From contig NC_134161.1 of assembly GCF_033958435.1 (NCBI RefSeq), positions 13,454,001-13,518,000 on the forward strand: DNA of 64,000 nt, given 5' to 3'. This DNA comes from Carettochelys insculpta. Its lineage: Eukaryota; Chordata; Testudines; Carettochelyidae. Shown piece by piece: positions 60,801-64,000 of the stretch (the first letter of the stretch is position 1; the number at the start of each line of letters is the position of its first letter). The position numbers and the translations under genes were made by a program. The notes under the pieces were generated by a model, which was not told the DNA's origin, ran no database searches, and saw nothing but the letters and a program-made list of their open reading frames with translations.

Positions 60801-63547
60801 CCCCAGACGCTTCTTCCTGGAGGAGCTGGACAGCGAGACATTAGTTTCCTTGGCATTTTCAGTCAATAAAAGCCGTCACAGTGAATGCCTGCCCTGAAGC
60901 CAACTTCTCATCAGAGAACTTGCAACAACTGCAGTAGCAGCTGATGCAATGCCTTCACAGTTGTTGAGCTTGTAGTCTGTCTGAGAGGCATTGGTTCAAT
61001 TAGAACTGTTCTGTGCTGTGTTGTATTTTCCCCCTGTGCCATTCTGTGAGGCTGGAGGCTCAGCAGAGTTTTGATTGCAGCCCATTTTCCCCTTTGCTTT
61101 TGTCACAGGGGTTGTGAAGGACACTTGATTTGCATACCCTGATATTTGATGCTCACCATCTCCCAGGTTGTTGGCTGCAGTCCTGTGTTGTGTTGCATCA
61201 GCCTTTTATGTTATCGATCTGATCTATTTATAAAAGCTCCAGCTCAAATGGCTTACGCAGAGCAGTTTTTTGTTAATTGGTGTTCTCCTCCTCCTTTGCA
61301 GCCCACGCTAGATCTCAGCCTAGTCATGGATGAGTGATATTCTGACACTAGGATTGGTTCATTATTTTCTTTTTCTTGGGGATTGATTGCTTTTGCTCCT
61401 GTGCCTGTGATGGGACAACAGCTCATTATAGTGCTGTGCTGGGTGACCTTGCGACTCCTGTTACTGAGGCACTTGCTGATGTGCTTGATCATGACACTGA
61501 CACTGTTGTGTAAGAGTCATGGTGATCCAGAGATGGTTCCATTTACATTTGTTGCCACGACAGTCCCTGACAGCAAAATTGTTGTGGCTTTACACACCAC
61601 ACCTGTTTTGTCTGTCCTATTTGCTCCCACCATCTTCACCACATTTGTCTTCATCCACCAGGAAACCCACGAATCATTTCACTGTAGCTTAGCACGAGCT
61701 CCATCTCTGACGCATAGCATGGAGAGACACCAGTATTTGGCAGCCTGTGCTGTGAATTTCCCTAGCCGTCTCCAAACTGCGGAGAGTAAGCAGTCCTTCC
61801 TAGTTGCCACTCAAGTCTTACGAGTGGTATCGGCCTACATCTAATGTAATACTTAACCTTTTTGATATAGGTTCTGGCATGGCTGATCTCAATGGACTAA
61901 TCGGGGCTGAAGAGAAAGTGATTAACAGCAAGAAAAAGGTGGATGAGAATGTGGTAAGCACTCTGCCTGTGTTTTTCTTACACAAAACCTGACTTGAAGA
62001 CAAATGAACATTAGTGGCTTATATCCATGCCTTTTTCCACTCACTTGAATGTCAGCGTACTCATTATCCATATGGTGCAGGGGAGTTGCTGTTTTCCGAT
62101 TTAGTTTCTTATCTAATACTGTTTAGCACTGGAAGTGTGGGAGTGCAAGGGAAGAGAGAACCACATCCCAAGGTGTAGAATGACTTGTTGTAGTGTCTTG
62201 TTGCGAAATAGCTTCCCTTGATAGAAAGCAGAGCTCATGAATAGGCAGTAAAACTCACTGAAAGTACACCTTTGTTAAGCAGCTGCCTGTCTTAAAACCA
62301 CATCAGATGTACTGAGTATTGCTCTGCTCAACCTCTAGAGTAAGATCATGCCTGCTAAGCAGCTACTGGTTTTGGCAACCTTTTGGAGTAATGTATCAGA
62401 CTTTGCTGCACAAAAACTAAAAGCCAGTTACAGTGACCCAAGGGGATGCCATTTGTATTCATTCTATCTTGAGAGGAATGAATGAGATCAGTTCTAGTTG
62501 TAGCCACCTCTGTCCTCCTTCTTGGTCAAAATCAACGCTGGAGGTTTGACTTCTAAATTCATTTTAAAACCAGGAGGACAGATTCATGAAACAACTTCTG
62601 TGCCCAAAGCACATGTTTGCAGCTGAACAAAGATCGTTGAGCTCTTCTGAGCTGACTGTTCCCAAATATTGTGGTACTAGCACAGTTGCTATACATGGTG
62701 GATGATTATCTCCTTCCTATGAGAGTGTGAGAAGATGGTGGTGATCTAGCAGAGTTGAATGGCTGTTGACCTAGCAGAAGCATTTGACTGCATAGGGCAG
62801 TCAAGGTCTCGTCTTCAACCATGTGTTCCTGGCTCCTTGTATAAAATGCCTTTGTGACTGTTTTCAGGTAATTGATGAAACCCTTGATGTGAAGGAAATG
62901 ATTTTCAATGCAGAGCGAGTCGGTGGACTGGCAGATGAACCGGTATGTATGCGGCCACACAAAAAAGGGGACTAGTCGTTAATGAATTCTAAAATCAATC
63001 TCAGTGACTGGTGTTTTGTGTATCCACTTACTCTGGTATGTTTCTATAAAGTTTTGGGAACTGCAGAGCCATGCTGAAGCCATGCAGGGAGTGGCATTGC
63101 TCTGACTTATTTCTTAGAACTATAGTTCTAAGTACCTACTAATAGTGACACTGACCTTTTTTTGCTTAAAAAGGCCTCATGGGATCTGTAAGCAGCATGG
63201 GTCAGCATCTTGTGGGAAAACATTTACGTTAGCTTCCCCTTTTTCCAGGGAGGGAGATGCTAAATACTCAGGCTACCAAGCATAATCACTCATGCCTCCA
63301 TATCACAGATGGTTTAAGACCTTACTGGTAGTTACTTTAGAGTTGCTTTTAAGTATCTCCATCTCCTCTACCCCTTGCTCTTCCTCTACAGGATAATGAT
63401 GGCTCCCTTCGTGAGGACTTCAGTTTCAGCAGCAGTGCCCTCATTGGTCTCCTGGTACTTGCCGTTGCCATAGCCACAGTCATAGTCATCAGCTTGGTGA
63501 TGCTGAGGAAGAGGCAATATGGGACCATCAGCCATGGGATTGTGGAG
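30707..63547 (+). CDS. APLP2: APLP2 coding region, exons 2-17 (spliced; first and last exons outside window)
   Basis: Sixteen exons join without any phase conflict into 2094 bases, 698 codons. The protein is a type I membrane glycoprotein of the APP family. It functions in cell adhesion, neurite and synapse biology and intracellular sorting, and is shed by alpha- and beta-secretase, then cut by gamma-secretase. Domain order is growth-factor-like and copper-binding E1 (exons 2-5), acidic region (5-6), Kunitz inhibitor (7), E2 helical heparin-binding domain (8-12), juxtamembrane stalk with alternative exon 14, and transmembrane segment (17). APLP2 is preferred over APP and APLP1 for four reasons: [18 protein letters not shown] in the Kunitz part, [15 protein letters not shown] in E2, the LYHPMKK cassette, and the absence of an amyloid-beta-like sequence before the membrane. 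Missing are the signal peptide exon and the NPTY-tail exon. Confidence 0.97.
31454..31969. mobile_element. hAT-type MITE
   Basis: The left end, cagtgatgaacatcctagg, and the right end in reverse complement, cagtggtggccaacctatgg, are imperfect terminal inverted repeats. The 8-base flanks ctctagat (31446-31453) and ctctcaat (31970-31977) agree at 6 of 8 positions, fitting an old hAT target duplication. No transposase coding. A Penelope-like fragment is nested inside. Confidence 0.65.
31541..31640 (+). mobile_element. Penelope-like head-plus-tail fragment
   Basis: cagaggtgtagctgtgttac matches the start of the copy at 11848. It is joined directly to a tail, catgaaagctcatgacctaa, then ggtgccatgggactgctcg. 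It is an internally deleted copy inside the hAT MITE. Confidence 0.6.
32530..32659 (+). CDS. APLP2: APLP2 exon 3: growth-factor-like domain, second part
   Basis: The acceptor is tttgaacag and the donor ctgg|gtaagc. Length 130 bases, as in APP exon 3. It encodes [15 protein letters not shown] through VVPYKCL and ends in phase 1. The basic cluster [11 protein letters not shown] is the heparin-binding loop of the growth-factor-like domain. GHTHIVV is a sequence I do not recall from human APLP2. Confidence 0.97.
33500..33690 (+). mobile_element. MIR-like CORE-SINE fragment
   Basis: The phrases aacatctttcagaagagga, ctccaagtactttacaaac, acacatggggaaacctgagg and aaaggaacagtgacatg follow the order of the ancient amniote MIR/CORE-SINE core. 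It is old and diverged. Confidence 0.6.
33955..34083 (+). mobile_element. CR1 LINE 3' tail, sense
   Basis: The end, gatactgtgctagaaggacc, then actggtctaacctggtgtgg and gccattcttatg, is the 3' terminus of a CR1 subfamily that ends in an ATTCTTATG-type octamer. It is 5' truncated. Confidence 0.65.
36491..36603 (+). CDS. APLP2: APLP2 exon 4: copper-binding domain, first part
   Basis: The acceptor is tgttttccag and the donor gag|gtaatg. Length 113 bases, the same as APP exon 4. It encodes (L)[26 protein letters not shown] and [11 protein letters not shown]. The His residues of SHQHWH occupy the positions that bind copper in APP. It ends in phase 0. Confidence 0.97.
36604..39850. other. APLP2 intron 4
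   Basis: It holds a MIR-like trace near 36690-36860, a MITE at 37199-37524, an (AG) run at 37981-37998, a MITE-like piece with ggtatgtctgcacta at 38093-38195, and mixed T-rich tracts at 38300-38333. The rest is unassigned. Confidence 0.55.
37199..37524. mobile_element. MITE with GGGATGT-type inverted ends
   Basis: The left end is tagggatgtaaaatccc. The right end, attaacatccttcatcta, is its approximate inverse. Repeated ttaaccagttggtta / taactggttaatca phrases form inner palindromes around a GC-rich core. The flanks atctagat and atctaagt could be an 8-base target duplication (hAT-like). Confidence 0.5.
39851..40032 (+). CDS. APLP2: APLP2 exon 5: copper-binding domain, second part, and start of acidic region
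   Basis: The acceptor is tccctctcag and the donor ag|gtacat. 182 bases, phase 0 to 2. It encodes [32 protein letters not shown] and then an acidic tract ([14 protein letters not shown]). SYGM carries the Tyr and Met that complete the copper site in APP. The acidic tract is DNA-repetitive (gatgaagatgaggatgaag), so its length could vary among turtles. Confidence 0.97.
40033..40700. other. APLP2 intron 5
   Basis: 668 bases of intronic DNA with no recognised repeat. Confidence 0.7.
40701..40909 (+). CDS. APLP2: APLP2 exon 6: acidic region
   Basis: The acceptor is tcactttag and the donor aaag|gtaagt. 209 bases, phase 2 to 1. It encodes [18 protein letters not shown], an [15 protein letters not shown] acidic run, and [14 protein letters not shown] ending ISDVK. 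The downstream phase allows joining either to the Kunitz exon (giving KAVCSQ) or directly to exon 8 (giving KVPPTP), as in the two known APLP2 isoform classes. Confidence 0.96.
40910..42688. other. APLP2 intron 6
   Basis: No recognised repeat. A 161-codon frame at 41478-41963 has no similarity that I recognise and no splice context, so I treat it as chance. Confidence 0.6.
42689..42856 (+). CDS. APLP2: APLP2 exon 7: Kunitz protease-inhibitor cassette (alternative)
   Basis: The acceptor is ccacacag and the donor a|gtaagt. 168 bases, the same as the Kunitz exon of APP, phase 1 on both sides so skipping keeps the frame. It encodes [20 protein letters not shown] through CKKM with all six Cys of the Kunitz fold. 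The P1 residue is Arg (GPCRA), predicting inhibition of trypsin-like proteases. The [14 protein letters not shown] core is intact. Confidence 0.97.
42857..44904. other. APLP2 intron 7
   Basis: 2048 bases with no recognised repeat or RNA gene. There is no exon resembling the 57-base APP exon 8 (OX-2 type), as expected for APLP2. Confidence 0.6.
44905..45035 (+). CDS. APLP2: APLP2 exon 8: linker and start of E2 domain
   Basis: The acceptor is tctctccag and the donor cgg|gtgaga. 131 bases, phase 1 to 0. It encodes (I)[15 protein letters not shown], then [17 protein letters not shown] and RHHNRMDR. The E2 helices begin here. Confidence 0.97.
45036..45425. other. APLP2 intron 8
   Basis: 390 bases, nothing recognised. 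Confidence 0.7.
45426..45500 (+). CDS. APLP2: APLP2 exon 9: E2 domain
   Basis: 75 bases, phase 0, the same length as the corresponding APP exon. It encodes [20 protein letters not shown] and QTLIQ. The acceptor is ggctgcttag and the donor cag|gtaaga. Confidence 0.97.
45501..46848. other. APLP2 intron 9
   Basis: It contains an (AG)n microsatellite near 45666-45688 and a MIR-like trace near 46455-46500 (atccctgtgagggaagg, tgctatttttcccc). Nothing else is recognised. Confidence 0.55.
45666..45688. repeat. (AG)n microsatellite
   Basis: About 11 uninterrupted AG units in intron 9, likely polymorphic in length. A shorter run of the same unit is at 37981-37998. Confidence 0.9.
46849..47007 (+). 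CDS. APLP2: APLP2 exon 10: E2 domain, conserved helical core
   Basis: 159 bases, phase 0, matching the APP exon length. It encodes [20 protein letters not shown], then [17 protein letters not shown] and [15 protein letters not shown]. The basic DRRR segment belongs to the heparan-sulfate-binding and dimer surface of E2. The donor is cga|gtgagt. Confidence 0.97.
47008..47385. other. APLP2 intron 10
   Basis: 378 bases, nothing recognised. Confidence 0.7.
47386..47514 (+). CDS. APLP2: APLP2 exon 11: E2 domain
   Basis: 129 bases, phase 0, the APP exon length. It encodes [37 protein letters not shown] and AQMKSQ. KRYVRAE and RHYQH are E2 residues conserved in the family. The donor cag|gtgcaa departs from consensus at +4 to +6, and a MITE begins 19 bases into the intron. 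Confidence 0.97.
47534..48034. mobile_element. hAT-type MITE with perfect 8-base target duplication
   Basis: The left end is caggggtgggcaacc. The right end ends gttgtagacccagg (inverse cctgggtctacaac). The flanks at 47526-47533 and 48035-48042 are both gtttaagg, the 8-base duplication typical of hAT. It contains an A18 run and no transposase. It lies 19 bases after the exon 11 donor. Confidence 0.8.
48221..48400 (+). repeat. DIRS left inverted terminal repeat
   Basis: It begins tttcttcttcgagtggtccc and pairs with the right end at 54740-54905 after reverse complementing, at roughly 85-90 percent identity by eye. The first 40 bases also pair exactly with the internal complementary region. Confidence 0.85.
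48662..49381 (+). pseudogene. DIRS gag-like ORF, N-terminal part
   Basis: An open stretch of 239 codons from an ATG, beginning [12 protein letters not shown]. It has a Cys/His-rich part ([14 protein letters not shown], then [12 protein letters not shown]) like DIRS gag proteins. After about residue 75 it becomes Pro/Ala/Gly-rich low-complexity sequence. The frame then breaks, and the rest of gag lies in other frames (50091-50797). Confidence 0.7.
50280..50797 (+). pseudogene. DIRS gag C-terminal part (LAP2-alpha-related domain), frameshifted
   Basis: Two overlapping frames, up to about 50490 and from 50522, carry [19 protein letters not shown] and [19 protein letters not shown], then [12 protein letters not shown]. 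This is the DIRS gag region from which the vertebrate LAP2-alpha C-terminal domain derives. A frame change near 50500 separates the pieces. Confidence 0.65.
50953..52590 (+). pseudogene. DIRS reverse transcriptase and RNase H, broken
   Basis: The coding reads [58 protein letters not shown], then the active-site block as HLDNCLL where YLDDCLL is expected, so one catalytic Asp and the Tyr are changed. RNase H follows with [27 protein letters not shown] and [11 protein letters not shown]. Stops at about 51206, 51271, 52098 and 52302 and frame changes near 51290 and 52450 break it. Confidence 0.85.
52856..53537. mobile_element. 682-base MITE nested in the DIRS element
   Basis: It starts agctgtgtctacaagtg and its inverse right end starts ggctacgtctacacgtg. 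The flanks are ttg at 52853-52855 and 53538-53540, a 3-base duplication. Harbinger-like elements make 3-base duplications (usually TWA), so that superfamily is possible. The left 220 bases are full of ttcgaa-type palindromes. The word gtgtagacg occurs four times (near 53049, 53391, 53477, 53524), all in one direction. The core is GC-rich with no transposase. Confidence 0.75.
53541..54528 (+). pseudogene. DIRS tyrosine recombinase, broken by frameshifts
   Basis: The N-terminal SAM-like part reads [16 protein letters not shown] and [20 protein letters not shown]. The catalytic part has [13 protein letters not shown] (first Arg), HSTRAMA (His-x-x-Arg) and SYDTFAKHY (candidate nucleophile Tyr), followed by [12 protein letters not shown] and a stop at 54526-54528. 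Frame changes lie near 53760-53860, 53920 and 54290. The nested MITE removed its junction with upstream DIRS sequence. Confidence 0.8.
54572..54674 (-). repeat. DIRS internal complementary region
   Basis: 54572-54611 is an exact reverse complement of the left edge (48221-48260). 54612-54674 is nearly the reverse complement of the right edge (54884-54944). The junction of the two parts defines both element edges. In DIRS replication this region is thought to template circle closure. Confidence 0.9.
54740..54944 (-). repeat. DIRS right inverted terminal repeat
   Basis: It contains cgaaggcgcgcgaaggacca and gaaaattttcccatctg, inverse to the left terminal repeat. Near its outer end it reads acacaggtgagtaa, a consensus 5' splice site in APLP2 sense. 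Confidence 0.85.
54945..56414. other. Original intron 11 sequence between elements
   Basis: Ordinary AT-rich intron with a MIR-like trace (aaactgacttgccagaggtc near 55278). No other element is recognised. Confidence 0.5.
56415..56842. mobile_element. hAT-type MITE, 66 bases before exon 12
   Basis: The left end is cagtggtgggcaacctgtgg. The right end is aaagttgcccacccctg, its inverse. The 8-base flanks ttctggga and ttttaaga agree at 5 of 8 positions, fitting an old duplication. No transposase coding. Confidence 0.7.
56909..57008 (+). CDS. APLP2: APLP2 exon 12: E2 domain, last part
   Basis: 100 bases, phase 0 to 1, the APP exon length. It encodes [19 protein letters not shown] and [14 protein letters not shown]. 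The NQS here is a potential N-glycosylation site, also present in human APLP2. The donor is g|gttagt. Confidence 0.97.
57009..58072. other. APLP2 intron 12
   Basis: 1064 bases, no recognised repeat. Confidence 0.6.
58073..58246 (+). CDS. APLP2: APLP2 exon 13: extracellular stalk
   Basis: 174 bases, phase 1 to 1. It encodes [36 protein letters not shown], then a stretch more divergent from human ([20 protein letters not shown]) and NE. This linker tolerates change, and shedding cleavage occurs further toward the membrane. The donor is g|gtacgt. Confidence 0.96.
58247..58932. other. APLP2 intron 13
   Basis: 686 bases with a long pyrimidine-rich 3' end (58870-58931) before tgctag. No repeats are recognised. 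Confidence 0.65.
58933..58968 (+). CDS. APLP2: APLP2 exon 14: 12-residue alternative cassette
   Basis: 36 bases encoding [12 protein letters not shown]. Phase 1 on both sides, so skipping keeps the frame. The acceptor ends tgctag and the donor g|gttggt is weak, consistent with regulated use. In mammals, leaving out this exon joins NEG to SG and creates a chondroitin sulfate attachment site. Here skipping gives GNEGSGMADL. Confidence 0.95.
58969..61870. other. APLP2 intron 14
   Basis: It contains a Tc1/mariner-type MITE at 59808-60118. A 153-codon + frame at 61383-61844 and a minus-strand frame across 61253-61492 are not recognised and lack splice or domain support. Confidence 0.55.
59808..60118. 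mobile_element. Tc1/mariner-type MITE (copy 2)
   Basis: The left end is acaggttgaacctctctag and the right end gactagagggggtcaacca is its inverse. It shares ttgtaaacaaactttatgga-like and acttggccacaccca phrases with 14451-14741, in the same orientation. Older or more diverged at the termini than copy 1. Confidence 0.7.
61871..61953 (+). CDS. APLP2: APLP2 exon 15: stalk
   Basis: 83 bases, phase 1 to 0. It encodes [20 protein letters not shown], then KKKVDENV. The Ser of the leading GSG is the chondroitin sulfate acceptor when exon 14 is skipped. Human APLP2 reads GSGVGEQDGGL at this point. The acceptor is tgatatag and the donor gtg|gtaagc. Confidence 0.96.
61954..62867. other. APLP2 intron 15
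   Basis: 914 bases, no recognised repeat. Confidence 0.65.
62868..62942 (+). CDS. APLP2: APLP2 exon 16: juxtamembrane region
   Basis: 75 bases, phase 0. It encodes [19 protein letters not shown] and GLADEP. APLP2 lacks the amyloid-beta sequence that APP carries in the matching place. The donor is ccg|gtatgt. Confidence 0.97.
62943..63391. other. APLP2 intron 16
   Basis: 449 bases ending in a strong pyrimidine tract (ccccttgctcttcctctacag). No repeats are recognised. Confidence 0.7.
63392..63547 (+). CDS. APLP2: APLP2 exon 17: transmembrane segment
   Basis: 156 bases, phase 0. It encodes [15 protein letters not shown], the single membrane span ([20 protein letters not shown] then VML), the stop-transfer LRKRQYG and TISHGIVE. 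Gamma-secretase cuts within the span. The exon ends exactly where the last APP-family intron lies, before the VDPML...NPTY tail. The donor is gag|gtgaga. Confidence 0.97.
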
Positions 63548-64000
63548 GTGAGAGAGAACTACCGCTATAGTATCTGAGCAAGGTAACAATTAGCATAGTT
63601 AGCTTATGACGCTAATACTGCTTTGCTCCGTAGTCTCTGACTTAAGCATACCAGCACCTACAAAGTTGTGATGTGCATATTAGCATGTAGGTATATTTTC
63701 ATTAGTGTATCATGCTGGGATCTGCCACTTACGGTTGCATTCACTAATCACAACCAATTCAATTAGGCATGCTTGTGTGTTGGAAGATGGGATTTGGCAT
63801 TAAATGAGCTTTCAAGTGCAAATCCTCAGCATGGGAATGAGCAGGTCTGATCTGTAGTAACTCACCCTACACAGAATTCAGCAACTATTAAAGTTCATGG
63901 AGCTGGGAGACAGGAACAACTTGATTTTTCATCCTAGCTGTAACGCTTACTTGGCACGGCTGCAGGTAAGCAGCATCACCTCTTCCTCCAGCTTGTGAAA
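63548..64000. other. APLP2 intron 17, 5' part
   Basis: No terminal exon (no VDPML or NPTY coding) occurs before the window ends. Read straight through from exon 17, the frame adds VRENYRYSI and stops at 63575-63577. Confidence 0.75.

Noticed and set aside
63548..64000. Terminal APLP2 exon
   Set aside because: No VDPML- or NPTY-coding sequence after an acceptor; it must lie downstream.

Overview
The window is vertebrate nuclear DNA lying inside one gene, the amyloid precursor-like protein 2 gene APLP2, read on the + strand. Sixteen exons (2 to 17) were placed by protein similarity, splice consensus and reading phase. They add up to 2094 bases, an open frame of exactly 698 codons. Exon 1 (signal peptide) lies upstream of base 1. 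The last exon (cytoplasmic tail with the NPTY motif) lies downstream of base 64000. The host is most likely a cryptodiran turtle. The evidence is tRNA-derived SINEs with a CR1-like 3' tail (the turtle Cry type), CR1 tails, a DIRS retrotransposon, a Penelope-like element and several MITE families typical of turtles. The species is an inference.

Layout. Bases 1-30706 are the 3' part of intron 1: non-coding sequence with scattered and nested repeats, including a minus-strand non-LTR retrotransposon copy at 23857-25570 and a Penelope-like copy inside a fold-back MITE near 12-13 kb. Bases 30707-40909 carry exons 2-6 (E1 domain and acidic region). The Kunitz protease-inhibitor cassette is exon 7 at 42689-42856. 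Exons 8-13 (E2 domain and juxtamembrane stalk) lie between 44905 and 58246. A 36-base cassette exon at 58933-58968 is the exon whose skipping creates the chondroitin sulfate attachment site in mammalian APLP2. Exons 15-17, up to and including the transmembrane segment, end at 63547.

The most structured non-genic region is intron 11 (47515-56908). About four fifths of it is transposon: a hAT-type MITE starting 19 bases after the exon 11 donor, a structurally complete but coding-dead DIRS retrotransposon (48221-54944) with inverted termini and an internal complementary region, a 682-base MITE nested in the DIRS recombinase, and a second hAT-type MITE ending 66 bases before exon 12.

No RNA gene, CRISPR array or second host gene was found. 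Most other open frames are chance frames in introns or broken transposon coding. The strongest candidates for something undescribed are the nested element structures, the altered chondroitin sulfate junction, a U2 snRNA-like segment near a tandem duplication (5.5-6.5 kb), and a repeat-free AT-rich block at 16.8-17.5 kb.
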